A DNA stretch of 48,611 bases from Chloroflexota bacterium (GCA_022562155.1 JADFPV010000010.1:1-48611); one strand, 5' to 3'; positions 8,707-17,251 are shown, numbered from the stretch's first letter. Made by a program: numbers and translations. Notes: generated by a model from the letters alone, not told the origin.

Positions 8707-9531
8707 TTAGCAGCAGGCTGCTGCTGGCTTGAACGCGCTGATGTCGGCGCTCGCCCAGCCATTGCTCTCGCCCTGCTTCGTCACTTCGATCTTGATGTCC
8801 GTGAAACCCGCCGCGTTCAGCTTGGCCTCGACGTCCTTGATCTCAAGCGCGCCGGCGATGCAGCCGGCCCAGCTTGCGAGATCGGAGGTCTCCTGTTCGG
8901 TAGGTGTGCGCGTCCAGACGATGTCGGACACGCGTATGCGGCCGCCCGGCTTCAGTACGCGCGCCGACTCACGGAACACCGCGTCTTTGTCCGGCGACAG
9001 GTTGATCACGCAGTTCGAGATGATCACGTCGAACTGGCCGTCCGGGAGCGGCATCGACTCCATTTCGCCCTTCGTGAACTCGACGTTCTTGGCGCCGACC
9101 TTCCTGAGGTTTCGCGCGGCCAGCTCCAGCATGCTGTCCGTCATGTCGAGGCCGACGACGCTGCCCGTCTCACCGACCTGATTCGCGGCGAGGAAGCAAT
9201 CCAGACCGCTGCCGCTACCGAGGTCGAGCACGGCTTCGCCAGGCTTCAAGTCAGCAATCGCCATCGGATTGCCGCAGCCAAGCGACATCTCCTGGACTTC
9301 CTCCGGCACAGTGCCCAACTCCTGGGCGCTGTACAGCTTGTCGGCCCAGCCTGATGATTCCTCCTGCGTCGCCTCCGAAGAACCGCAACAAGCGTCGTCC
9401 GTACAAGCGTTGTCGGACGTCGCAGCTTTCAGTTCTATCGTGTCCGTCTTGCCGAGCTGCGTCTTCGCACGAGACCCGTAATGCTCCATCACCGCGCCCT
9501 TGATCTCTTCTGCGGTTCGTTGGGTCGTCAT
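8707..9531 (-). CDS. arsM: Arsenite S-adenosylmethionine methyltransferase ArsM
   Basis: Methylates As(III) using SAM to give volatile or exportable methylarsenicals. 274 residues from the ATG at 9531, which overlaps the regulator stop (ATGA). The SAM site VLDLGSGSGLDCFLAA is near residues 101-116. The three As-binding Cys of the family are present: C86 (MSLGCGNP), C174 (ISNCVINL) and C224 (WAGCIAGA). Extra Cys clusters occur near residue 43-49 (ACTDDACC) and at the C-terminus (AACC), as in many bacterial ArsM. It is co-transcribed with and controlled by the PadR-type gene upstream. The longer frame upstream overlaps the regulator and is not used. Confidence 0.95.
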   Translation of the reverse strand: MTTQRTAEEIKGAVMEHYGSRAKTQLGKTDTIELKAATSDNACTDDACCGSSEATQEESSGWADKLYSAQELGTVPEEVQEMSLGCGNPMAIADLKPGEAVLDLGSGSGLDCFLAANQVGETGSVVGLDMTDSMLELAARNLRKVGAKNVEFTKGEMESMPLPDGQFDVIISNCVINLSPDKDAVFRESARVLKPGGRIRVSDIVWTRTPTEQETSDLASWAGCIAGALEIKDVEAKLNAAGFTDIKIEVTKQGESNGWASADISAFKPAAACC

Positions 9532-9926
9532 ACTAGGACCTCCTCTTTGCGTTCCACTGCTTCCAGCTTCATGCCCGCTTCGATCGCATCCTGCAGGGCT
9601 GGCACGACGGAACTCCAAACCTCCGCTGCCGCCCGATAGGCCGCTCGTCCTCTATCCGTAAGCTCACAGACCTTGCGTTGCCGCTGGCCCTGTGTCTCGG
9701 TGCGGCACGTGATGTAGCCTCCGTCGGTCAACTCACGGATGGTCGGGTAGATCATGGCGTCCGTCGGCTCGCAGCAGCCGTCACATGCCTCCGTGACGGC
9801 GCGGGCCAGTTCGTAGCCATGTCGAGGCCGCTCGTTCAGGGCCGCCAGCACCAGAAATCGTCCGGTCCCACGGCTCGCCAGCGTCTGCCAGTAACTCTTC
9901 TCCGTGAGGTCTCGACCTTCAGCCAT
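9528..9926 (-). CDS. PadR-family regulator with Cys cluster, likely arsenic-responsive
   Basis: 132 residues from the ATG at 9926, chosen because GGAGGA lies 6 nt upstream. The winged-helix core (GRFLVLAALNERPRHGYELARAV ... IYPTIRELTDGGYI) is PadR-type, followed by a helical dimerisation tail. The usual spacer between helices carries ACDGCCEPTDAM, so Cys48, Cys51 and Cys52 form a plausible thiolate site for As(III) or Sb(III). That is inference, by analogy with the thiolate sensors of ArsR proteins. It overlaps arsM by 4 nt and its promoter contains a matching inverted repeat, so it probably represses its own operon. Confidence 0.85.
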   Translation of the reverse strand: MAEGRDLTEKSYWQTLASRGTGRFLVLAALNERPRHGYELARAVTEACDGCCEPTDAMIYPTIRELTDGGYITCRTETQGQRQRKVCELTDRGRAAYRAAAEVWSSVVPALQDAIEAGMKLEAVERKEEVLV

Positions 9927-9946
9927 ACCTATCCTCCAGATACCTT

Positions 9947-9967
9947 TGTGCCATATACCTATGCACA
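9947..9967. promoter_or_regulatory. Candidate operator, TGTGC-N11-GCACA
   Basis: A perfect inverted repeat of two 5-bp arms, 16 bp centre to centre, touching the last base of the -10 box and covering the expected transcription start. A repressor bound here would block the promoter. PadR proteins usually bind dyads of similar span. Confidence 0.6.
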
Positions 9968-9995
9968 CTATATATCTCTAACAGAGGGATGTCAA
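9967..9995 (-). promoter_or_regulatory. Sigma70-type promoter of the padR-arsM operon
   Basis: On the minus strand TTGACA (9995-9990) is followed by 17 nt and TATAGT (9972-9967). It is a near-consensus promoter about 40 nt before the regulator start codon. Confidence 0.75.
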
Positions 9996-10100
9996 CACTC
10001 AGACGCGGCTAAGGCCACCAGATGTGGGCAAACGCTCGCTTCTGCGAAGCTGAAACCCCAGCTCAGCCAATATCTGCCAAGCTGAACCGAAGGCTCAGCC

Positions 10101-10275
10101 CTACTTGGATTTAGCCAGCAGCAGGTCCGTGCTGTGGCCATACTTCTTCAGGAAGCGGTAGAAGTTGCGCTTGCTGCGGCGGTCTCGCTCCTCTTGCGGC
10201 GTGCGCTCCCAGTCGGTGTGCGCGTAGCGGCAGACCCGACACGATCCAATTCCGATAACCACGCTGGCGCACGGG
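10101..10275 (-). pseudogene. Duplicated 3' end of the CysRS-glycosyltransferase gene
   Basis: This stretch is a close copy of 11513-11695, the last 60 or so codons of the fusion gene. It ends in the same way (KKYGHSTDLLLA-K-SK and a stop) but lacks 8 bases relative to the intact copy, where the sequence carries two adjacent 8-mers GCGTGGCG and GCGTAGCG. The loss shifts the frame, so upstream of AHTDWERT the original protein sequence is gone. It is a fragment, not a gene. The homology stops near 10275, where the lower-GC islet begins. Confidence 0.85.
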
Positions 10276-10405
10276 GGAGAAGTAGGGTGCACTTCAGTAC
10301 GGTAGAACTCTCAGATAAGCACCACGCCGACCCAGTCCTCGGAAGCGTTTCTATCTCGACAAACTTCGTACCAAAGAACTCCTGTACGAAGGGGAGAGCT
10401 TACTT

Positions 10406-10690
10406 TCAGCCTTCAGAGACAGCGACGGCCGTCGCAGAGACGGCTCCCCGTTGAGCCATGATTCTTGAAGCGCTAGCCTTCTGCAGTTCCCTCATGACCA
10501 ATTCCCGCTCGATATCCTCGCCATCGATAACAGACACAATCCTACGTCCACTGGCGGCTTCCAAGACCAGCCATTGGAATGCTGTCAAAGAAGCATTGAG
10601 TAGACTCGCGATATTGGGGGATCCTGTCGCTTTTCTCAACAGCTCGAGTTCTTCTTTTCGTTCTTCCGGGATGGAAAGTTGTGCTCTCAT
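10406..10690 (-). CDS. Small ribbon-helix-helix-like protein
   Basis: 94 or 95 residues (two adjacent ATG codons; AAAGGTGG about 10 nt upstream). The pattern QLSIPEERKEELELLRKATGSPNIASLLNASLTAFQWLVLEAASGRRIVSV resembles short CopG-like ribbon-helix-helix proteins: an N-terminal strand, two helices, and a tail with a basic turn followed by acidic DGEDIEREL. A DNA-binding or antitoxin-like role is possible but no toxin gene is adjacent. It lies in the lower-GC islet. Confidence 0.6.
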   Translation of the reverse strand: MRAQLSIPEERKEELELLRKATGSPNIASLLNASLTAFQWLVLEAASGRRIVSVIDGEDIERELVMRELQKASASRIMAQRGAVSATAVAVSEG

Positions 10691-10693
10691 CAT

Positions 10694-11063
10694 TACTAGA
10701 ATCCACCTTTCTTGCGACCTCTATAATCATAGTCGGCACGACGATACACAAATATTACTCCATTATCATTGAAAAAGCAACCCAGACATACTCGGCTACC
10801 ACTATATATATACTCTTTAACTACTCTCCACACACTGCAGCATCCCTCGCGTCAATGAAAACTGTCAAGTACTTTCTGACAATGAACTCATCTGATAGAA
10901 TTGCCGCTGTGATGAGCGGTCAAAGTGAAGTCCTAGACAGATTGCTGCAAAAGGTCAATTCAAATACCCGTACCCACAAGCGACCTACTTCAACCAATAG
11001 AAAACGTGTAACGATTCACGTAGTTAGCCACAATTTTGTGCAGTTGAGGAGGAACTGAGGGCG
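10694..11063. other. AT-rich stretch without a convincing gene
   Basis: Base composition falls well below that of the neighbours, with runs such as ACTATATATATACTC near 10801. A plus-strand frame (10681-11058) is open here but has a composition rich in Ser, Thr, Ile and Tyr and no recognisable domain. A shorter start at 10855 (MKTVKYFLTMNSSDR) cannot be excluded as a real small gene. A TATAAT is present at 10722-10727. Confidence 0.5.
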
Positions 11064-11339
11064 GTGGCCAAAGAGCGCGCTGCTGAGACAGTTACCCGAA
11101 AGTTCGTGGACCTGAATGAGCAAAGGTACACAATGAGATGGGTTCTTCTCGTCTTCTTCTTGTTCGCCTATGCCATCGGATTTATCACGAGCCTAGTTTT
11201 TATCTCCCTAGTGGGCCTTGGCTTGCTGGAGTTACCGACCACAGTACTGGTCGGTCTCAGCACCGCCACAGTGGGAAATAGTTTCGCAGGTCTAGTCTCT
11301 ATTCTTGGCTTCGCATTCGGAAAGATCCAAGAAGCCTAA
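11064..11339 (+). CDS. Small two-helix membrane protein
   Basis: 91 residues from a GTG start with GAGGAGG about 10 nt upstream. A charged N-terminal 25 residues is followed by two hydrophobic helices, about residues 26-50 (WVLLVFFLFAYAIGFITSLVF) and 55-85. No family is recognised. It lies in the lower-GC islet, and function is unknown. Confidence 0.5.
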   Translation: MAKERAAETVTRKFVDLNEQRYTMRWVLLVFFLFAYAIGFITSLVFISLVGLGLLELPTTVLVGLSTATVGNSFAGLVSILGFAFGKIQEA

Positions 11340-11512
11340 GCTCCTCAAGCCAGGAACCTCCGCGCCTCTCCCGCGCAGGTTGGTTGCCAGAATCGAGAGC
11401 GACGCGCCAATTCTTAATTGATGGCGGTCTTTTCGATGTTTGCAGAACCTGGGCGTCTTCCTCTAGGGCCATGGCGGCCCCTCGCTCACGCTCGAGGTGA
11501 CAGAGGCTTAGG

Positions 11513-13684
11513 TTACTTAGACTGAGCTAGCAGCAGGTCGGTGCTGTGGCCGTACTTCTTCAGGAAGCGGTAGAAGTTGCGCTTGCTGAGACGGTCCCGC
11601 TCCTCTTGCGGCGTGCGCTCCCAGTCGGTATGCGCGTGGCGGCGTAGCGGCAGACCCGACACGATCCAATTCCGATAACCGCGCTCCCGCACGGCCAGGC
11701 TGTAGTCGAGGTCCAGATGGCGGTAGAAACGGAACTTCTCGTCCATCAGGCCAACTTCGCGGACGCGAGTCCGGCGCAGCGCCATCAGATAACCCTCGAC
11801 GGCGTCGACCTCAGGACCAGGCGCATCCTCGAACTCGCGCATGTCTTCGCTGATGACGCCAAACGGGCCAACGATGCCGGTCGAATTATCCTCCAGAGCT
11901 TCGTCTAGCGGACTGAGGAAATCGCCGGTCGGCTCGACGCTCGTGTCCAGCAGGACGATCACGCGACCGTGAGCGGCCCGCATGCCGCAGTTGCGCGCCG
12001 CGCCGATGCCGATGTTGTGGTCGCAAGTGATCGGCTGCACACGCTGGTCCCTAGTCGCCAACTCCTGCAGCCACTCCGCGGTTCCGTCCGATGAACCATT
12101 ATCGACAACGATCAGCTCGACATCGTGGCCGCTGGTGTTAGCTAAAACGGCCTCGGCCGTACGACGGAGACCATCAAGATCATCGCGCCCCGTCAGGATG
12201 ACGGTGAAGCCAGCCCCGTCCGGGTCATCCAGATGGGACGGCACGTCATCAGATGAATGCAGGACGCCCATATCGGTCGGAAGCGCCATCTCTTGTGGCA
12301 CGACTTCTGAGCGCTCGTGGATGTCCCTGACGGCAAATCCAGCGGCCTCCACACGCTCCCGCAGTTTGTCGGCAGGGGTGAAGTCCGCCCGCGCGCGCAG
12401 CTCCTGGCGCTCATCGACCAGGGCGCGCACCGGCTCGGGCAGTCCGGCCGGCTCAGGCAGGAGATCGAGGCCAAGGACTTCGTCGAACTCGCGTAGCAGC
12501 TTGGCCTTCGCAGAGGGCGCCGTCTCCGATTTCACTAACCCCCAGAGCGCCGCGAGCGCGCGCGGGAGGTGCAAGTCGTCGGAAAGCGCTTCCCAGAAGG
12601 CGTCAGCCCACTCGTTATCCGTAACCTCACCCTCTTTCGGCTCTTCCGAACTATCGTCAGACTCCGTAGCGAGAAACGCTTCCTGCCTCAGCTTGCTCAG
12701 AGCCGCGGACGCCGCGCGCAGCGAATTGAACGTGAAGTTGAGCCGCTTCCGATAGTGGACAGTCGCGCAGAGGTAACGAAACGCCAGCGGATCATAACCT
12801 CGCTCAGTCAGCTGGGACAGCGTGTACACGTTCCCAGTGGACTTGGCCATCTTCAGGCCATCGACCAGCAAGTGCTGGCCGTGGACCCAATGGCCGACGA
12901 CCTCATGGCCGAGCGCACCCTCGCTCTGCGCGATCTCATCTTCATGGTGCGGGAACACGTTGTCGACGCCGCCGGTATGAATGTCGAAACGATCCCCTAA
13001 TAGTTGCGTGGACATCGCTGAGCACTCGATGTGCCAGCCGGGAAAGCCATCGCCCCAAGGGCTAGGCCACTTCGTCGTGCGCCCCTCCTCCGCCGCTTTC
13101 CAGAGCGCGAAGTCGCGGCTGTCGTTCTTCAGCGGGTCTACTTCAGCACGCACCCCTTCAAGGAGCGCCTCGCCCGTGTTGCCCGACAACTTGCCGTAAT
13201 CCGGGAAGCCACCGACGCGGTAATACACGTTGCCCTCGACCTCATACGCGAGATCCTTGGCGACCAGTTGCTCGATCATCGCGATCATCTGACCGACGTA
13301 GGCGGTCGCGCGAGGGAACTCGTGAGCGGGCTTGATGTTGAGCGCCGCCTCGTCTTCGAAGAAAGACTCCGTGTAGTGCTGAGCGATCTCCTGTGGCGTC
13401 TTACCGGCCGCGATCGCCGCGGCGATCACCTTGTCTTCCCCGCGATCGAGCAGCTCCTGACGCATGTGGCCCACGTCGGTGATGTTCTTGACATGTTGGA
13501 CCTGAGTGCCCTGCGCTTCCAGCGTGCGACGGAGCCAGTCGGCGAGCAGGTACGTGCGGAGGTTGCCGATATGTACGTCGCGATAGACGGTCGGCCCGCA
13601 GGAGTAGATGCTAGCCTTCCCGGACTGAAGCGGTTGGAAGAGCTTCTTGGAACGGCTTAGTGTGTCATAGAGTTGGAGCACCAC
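11513..13684 (-). CDS. cysS: Cysteinyl-tRNA synthetase fused to a GT2 glycosyltransferase
   Basis: 723 residues in one uninterrupted frame; free CysRS is about 460. Residues 1-470 form a complete CysRS: Cys29 in YSCGPTVY, the HIGN form of the HIGH motif at 38-41, zinc ligands Cys221, His246/247 and Glu250 region (IECSAM, PHHEDE), KMAKS at 278-282, and the helical DALR-type domain ending AGFAVRDIHERSE. From about residue 497 there is a GT2 fold (FTVILTGRDD, ELIVVDNGSSDGTAEWL, VIVLLDTSVEP, MDEKFRFYRHLDLDYS). The start is one of two tandem GTG codons behind GGAGG. The aminoacylation role is secure; the sugar donor and acceptor are unknown. A copy of its last 180 bases lies at 10101. Confidence 0.92.
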   Translation of the reverse strand: MVLQLYDTLSRSKKLFQPLQSGKASIYSCGPTVYRDVHIGNLRTYLLADWLRRTLEAQGTQVQHVKNITDVGHMRQELLDRGEDKVIAAAIAAGKTPQEIAQHYTESFFEDEAALNIKPAHEFPRATAYVGQMIAMIEQLVAKDLAYEVEGNVYYRVGGFPDYGKLSGNTGEALLEGVRAEVDPLKNDSRDFALWKAAEEGRTTKWPSPWGDGFPGWHIECSAMSTQLLGDRFDIHTGGVDNVFPHHEDEIAQSEGALGHEVVGHWVHGQHLLVDGLKMAKSTGNVYTLSQLTERGYDPLAFRYLCATVHYRKRLNFTFNSLRAASAALSKLRQEAFLATESDDSSEEPKEGEVTDNEWADAFWEALSDDLHLPRALAALWGLVKSETAPSAKAKLLREFDEVLGLDLLPEPAGLPEPVRALVDERQELRARADFTPADKLRERVEAAGFAVRDIHERSEVVPQEMALPTDMGVLHSSDDVPSHLDDPDGAGFTVILTGRDDLDGLRRTAEAVLANTSGHDVELIVVDNGSSDGTAEWLQELATRDQRVQPITCDHNIGIGAARNCGMRAAHGRVIVLLDTSVEPTGDFLSPLDEALEDNSTGIVGPFGVISEDMREFEDAPGPEVDAVEGYLMALRRTRVREVGLMDEKFRFYRHLDLDYSLAVRERGYRNWIVSGLPLRRHAHTDWERTPQEERDRLSKRNFYRFLKKYGHSTDLLLAQSK

Positions 13685-13713
13685 CCCACCTCCGTGCTCC
13701 AGCGGTCATCCGC

Positions 13714-13935
13714 TCACTGAAAGAGACATCCACTATCTCCCCGCCACCCGATTTCCACGCGACTGTCCTCGTGGATGAAGATCGGGACCGTGACACCGAT
13801 CTTCGCGGCCTCTCGGTACCACTCGTCGCTCGTGTGGACGTTGCGCTCTTCGAACTCGATGCCTTCGGCCTCCATTTCGCGCTTAGCCCGAGCGCAGGTC
13901 CCGCAGCCGGGTATCGAGTACATGATCAAAGCCAT
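13714..13935 (-). CDS. Glutaredoxin-like thiol oxidoreductase
   Basis: 73 residues with a thioredoxin fold start (ALIMYSIPGCGTCARAK). The active-site CGTC is at residues 11-14; the conserved cis-Pro is in VTVPIF and a Gly-rich end follows (GWRGDSGCL). Such short glutaredoxins reduce disulfides or help carry iron-sulfur clusters. It lies 30 nt upstream of the cysS fusion in the same direction, so the two may be co-transcribed. AGGAG lies about 10 nt before the ATG. Confidence 0.88.
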   Translation of the reverse strand: MALIMYSIPGCGTCARAKREMEAEGIEFEERNVHTSDEWYREAAKIGVTVPIFIHEDSRVEIGWRGDSGCLFQ

Positions 13936-14017
13936 CGCATGTCACTCCTAATTCCGAAGCCGGGACAGTCTATTCTAGCACCTGTGCGCAATCAGTCCGT
14001 CGTGAGGCCGATCACGA

Positions 14018-14046
14018 AAAGACGCCCGCCGGTGGCGGGCGTCTTT
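14018..14046. terminator. Intrinsic terminator after the His-rich membrane protein
   Basis: A 10-bp stem GACGCCCGCC / GGCGGGCGTC with a 3-base loop, flanked by AAAA and TTT. It works best on the minus strand, where TCTTTTCG follows, just past the stop at 14068. Confidence 0.8.
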
Positions 14047-14067
14047 CGCTGTCGCTAATTAAACCAG

Positions 14068-15153
14068 TTAGTCGACGATCGTCACTGACGCCTGCGACTG
14101 TAGCTCCCAGAGGTCGTTATTGAGATAGACGAACACACCTTCGCTGTTGTCGACGCCCGACTCTGGGTAGACCCAGGCGTGCATCATCCAGCGCAGGTCG
14201 CCGATGAAGTTGCCATTGTCAGCTGCGCAGCTCTCACTGCTGTTGTCCTCGGAGATCACTCCGGCGCGTGTGCAGAGACCGTGGTGCGTGTGCCACAGGT
14301 CTAGGCTGCCCGTAAAGCCGTCCGGCGGGCTGTCGAGCGTCGCGCCGCCTTGGCCGGGCAGGAGTAGGTACCAAACGCCGACCAGCGTCCAGTCGTTGTC
14401 GGGATCACCCAGCTTGCTGAAGAGGAGACCTTCCGGCTTTCCGGCGTCGAAGACGCCGTCCGTAAGGTACTGACTGTTAATAAAATGGGCTCCCATGAAG
14501 GGCACGTCGTTCGTGGTCTTGTAATAGCCGGCTTCGCGGGCCTTCTCGACCGTATTGAATTGCAACGCGAACTCGCGCGCTGCTCCGAGCTCGGAGCGAA
14601 GCGCTTCTAGCTCAGTAGGAAGCACCGTGCCGCCAGGAACGCTGCGCAGGATCTGCGCGTCATCGAACGAAAGGAACTGTTTAACAGTCGGCTGAATACC
14701 AATGTCGTGCGCGTAACCAGGCGGTTGGATCTCGTTGTTGGAGACCTGTTGGATAAGCGCGGCGCCTTCCTCTGACGTTTGGTTGGCCACGGCTGCACCG
14801 GAAATGCCGTCGTCTCCCATACCACCGATGTACGTGACGGCCGCAAGCGCAATAGCGCCGATGCCGACGATGGCGATTGAGATCGACGCAAGCGACATGC
14901 TCGTTCCGTTCGCCCAGCCCTGTCTGGTTCCAAGCATCACGGCAGCAGCCAAAACCGTCGCTACAATACCTGCGGCAGCGGCAATGTCGACCCAAACACC
15001 AGCACCATCCAGCGTGACGCTGAAGATGACGCTCATGACGGCCAGCGCGACGGCGCCGGCCAAGAACAAGACAGCTGCCACCCTGCCCGATGCCCCTAGC
15101 CGCCCAGCTGAAGAAGTTGCGTATGACTCTCGATTTGACGCTGCTGTGCTCAT
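14068..15153 (-). CDS. Membrane-anchored His-rich protein beside copCD (unknown)
   Basis: 361 residues. Three hydrophobic helices occupy about residues 25-125, followed by an exported domain of about 230 residues. That domain carries MGAHFINSQYL, then WHTHHGLC (six residues from Trp to Cys with three His) and RWMMHAWVYPESG. These clustered His, Cys and Met residues could bind a metal, and the gene is divergent (16 nt apart by open frame, 108 nt by likely starts) from a CopC-CopD fusion, so a copper-handling role is a fair guess. I do not recognise a named family. GAGGAG lies 7 nt before the ATG. Confidence 0.75.
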   Translation of the reverse strand: MSTAASNRESYATSSAGRLGASGRVAAVLFLAGAVALAVMSVIFSVTLDGAGVWVDIAAAAGIVATVLAAAVMLGTRQGWANGTSMSLASISIAIVGIGAIALAAVTYIGGMGDDGISGAAVANQTSEEGAALIQQVSNNEIQPPGYAHDIGIQPTVKQFLSFDDAQILRSVPGGTVLPTELEALRSELGAAREFALQFNTVEKAREAGYYKTTNDVPFMGAHFINSQYLTDGVFDAGKPEGLLFSKLGDPDNDWTLVGVWYLLLPGQGGATLDSPPDGFTGSLDLWHTHHGLCTRAGVISEDNSSESCAADNGNFIGDLRWMMHAWVYPESGVDNSEGVFVYLNNDLWELQSQASVTIVD

Positions 15154-15261
15154 CCTAGTAGGCTCCTCATGCGAACTGAACGACGTTCAGAGACGCACCC
15201 ATTGTCGTCGCTGCAAACGACGCTGTCAAGTGAGGGATGTAAGGCCGTGATAAGAGTGCGC

Positions 15262-17244
15262 ATGTCCGCAACTTCGCTGCTTATGGCCGGCGGGCTAGCG
15301 CTCATGGCATTCGTCGCCTGGATCGCCTTCGCACACACTCCCAGCGCCCAAGCGCACGCCGTTCAGCTTGCCTCCAAGCCAGCACCGGACGAGCAGCTCC
15401 TAGAGTGGCCCCGGACGATCTCGATTAACTTCAGCGAGCCGCTGGAGCCATCCGTAACCACCGTTCAGCTTTGGGACACGAGCCCTGCCGAGTTGCCACT
15501 CTCCGCGCCCACCTACACGGCCCAGGATTCGCTGACGGCTGACGTTATCGATGAATTGACGCCGGGCATCTATACCGTGATCTGGAGAAACCTTTCGACG
15601 ATCGACGGCCACACATGGGCGGGATCATTCTCGTTCACTGTACTCAACTCCGATGGCACGGCCCCTGAAGGAACGGTTCCGACATCGCTGCTCGATCTCG
15701 CCCAGGCGCCATCCAACACTCCGTCCACGCTCGACACCACCGCTCGCTGGATCGTCCTGCTCGGCAGCGCGATCATGCTCGGCGGCGTCGCGTACGTGAT
15801 GCTCGTCGTGCTCCCAGCGTCGCGAGTCCTCTCCGGCGAATCGCAGGAAGCGCTTCGCAAGTTATCCATCGGCATCCTCGTCACCAGCACGGCCATCGCC
15901 GTCTTCTTCGTCCTGCAGGGCAGCCTGATCCAGCTGCTGACTCAGGCCGACAAGCTCGGCGGGCTCAGCAGCGTAGATGAACTGCTCACCGACACCCGAT
16001 CAGGCAAGTTCCTGATCGCCAGGCAGGCGCTCCTCCTCGCGACGCTCGTCGCGGCCGTCTTCGCCTGGCGTGCTAAGGGCAGCGCCCTGGTCCCTGCGCT
16101 CAGTGTTCTACTCGTAGCCGCCTTCGGCGTGTTGTTCACACAATCGATGGTCGGTCACGCGGCCAGCGCCGACGGCAGTTTCTGGACGATCGCGACAGAC
16201 GTGCTCCACCTCGTCGCGGCATCAATCTGGGTGGGCAGCCTGATCCACATCGGCCTCGCGATGCCACGCTGGCTGGACGAACTCTCGGGACCACCGCGGA
16301 CCCTGTTTGCGGCCGCGTCCTTCAGAAACTTCTCGGTCCTCTCCGCGTTCTCCGTGCTCGTGCTGATGATCAGCGGGGTAGTCAGCGCCTTCGCGCAGTT
16401 TACGTCCTTCGGCCAGCTCTTCGACACGAACTATGGCCTGTCGCTCGTCGGCAAGATGGGCATCATGCTGCCGCTCCTTGCTGTCGCCGGGCTCAACGCG
16501 TTCTGGCTCCAGCCGCGCGTCGTCGAGGCCGGCCTTGAGATGCGCGGCGCCGCTATTGATGCCGGCGATGCCGGCGACGATAGCACGCCTTCTCCTATCG
16601 CCAACCTGCAACAGCGACTTGCAACGATGATCCGCCTGGAGGCTATCCTTGGCGTGCTCGTCCTCGTCGCCGTCGGCGTGCTCATCCAGTTAGAGCCCGC
16701 CCGCGCCGAAGCCGAAGCAGACGCCGCCGCCGGACAGGCCGACATCACGAGCGCCGACCCGCTGGCCGTAGAACGCGGCTACTTCCTGCGAGCAGCGCAG
16801 GTTGGTGGCCTCGTCGTCTCGCTAAAAGTCGACCCGGGACGGGTCGGCTCTAACAATTTCGAGGTCGGCCTTGGCTCCGAATTCGGAGGCGTCGGCGACG
16901 TCCTGCTCGTCCGGCTCGACTTCGACCACCCGGACCCGGAGATCGGCGGGTCGCGCCTGGAACTCCCGCTCAGTGGCAGCCAGCGGTATGGGATCGACGC
17001 GACCAACCTCGGTCTACCGGGCGAATGGAGCGTTAGCGCCACGATCCAACGGCGTGGCGAGGACGACATCACCGCGAACTTCACCGTGCCAGTGGGTGTC
17101 GAAACCGACAGCGAGTCCTCGATCTGGGACTGGCCGTTCGATGGCCTTCGCAGCACAGGCGCCATCATCGCCCTCGCCGTCGGCGCGGTTGGCGCCCTCG
17201 CGATCGGCTTATGGCAGCGGCGTAACCTCCGGTCCCCGGCCTAG
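15262..17244 (+). CDS. CopC-CopD fusion, copper uptake/resistance protein
   Basis: 660 residues from ATG 15262; a GTG at 15247 is an alternative start. A signal peptide ends near AQAHA, leaving a mature protein that starts with His, the CopC copper ligand. The CopC beta-sandwich (about residues 35-125) ends with STIDGHTWAGSFSF. About eight membrane helices of CopD type follow, including VGHAA and VLHLVAASIWVGSLIHI, then an exported beta-rich tail and a final helix (SIWDWPFDGLRSTGAIIALAVG). CopCD carries copper across the membrane, and YcnJ is the fused form in Bacillus. No copper sensor gene is adjacent. Confidence 0.9.
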   Translation: MSATSLLMAGGLALMAFVAWIAFAHTPSAQAHAVQLASKPAPDEQLLEWPRTISINFSEPLEPSVTTVQLWDTSPAELPLSAPTYTAQDSLTADVIDELTPGIYTVIWRNLSTIDGHTWAGSFSFTVLNSDGTAPEGTVPTSLLDLAQAPSNTPSTLDTTARWIVLLGSAIMLGGVAYVMLVVLPASRVLSGESQEALRKLSIGILVTSTAIAVFFVLQGSLIQLLTQADKLGGLSSVDELLTDTRSGKFLIARQALLLATLVAAVFAWRAKGSALVPALSVLLVAAFGVLFTQSMVGHAASADGSFWTIATDVLHLVAASIWVGSLIHIGLAMPRWLDELSGPPRTLFAAASFRNFSVLSAFSVLVLMISGVVSAFAQFTSFGQLFDTNYGLSLVGKMGIMLPLLAVAGLNAFWLQPRVVEAGLEMRGAAIDAGDAGDDSTPSPIANLQQRLATMIRLEAILGVLVLVAVGVLIQLEPARAEAEADAAAGQADITSADPLAVERGYFLRAAQVGGLVVSLKVDPGRVGSNNFEVGLGSEFGGVGDVLLVRLDFDHPDPEIGGSRLELPLSGSQRYGIDATNLGLPGEWSVSATIQRRGEDDITANFTVPVGVETDSESSIWDWPFDGLRSTGAIIALAVGAVGALAIGLWQRRNLRSPA

Positions 17245-17251
17245 CTCCGTC

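Noticed and set aside
10040-10100. Two copies of a 22-bp unit (AAGCTGAA...CTCAGCC) considered as a small CRISPR or att site
   Set aside because: Only two imperfect units, 10 nt apart, with no spacers or cas genes; more likely a weak hairpin near the islet end.
10681-11058. Plus-strand frame of 125 codons in the AT-rich stretch
   Set aside because: No domain, no ribosome site for the first ATG, and it overlaps the start of the ribbon-helix-helix gene. A shorter gene from 10855 remains possible but unsupported.
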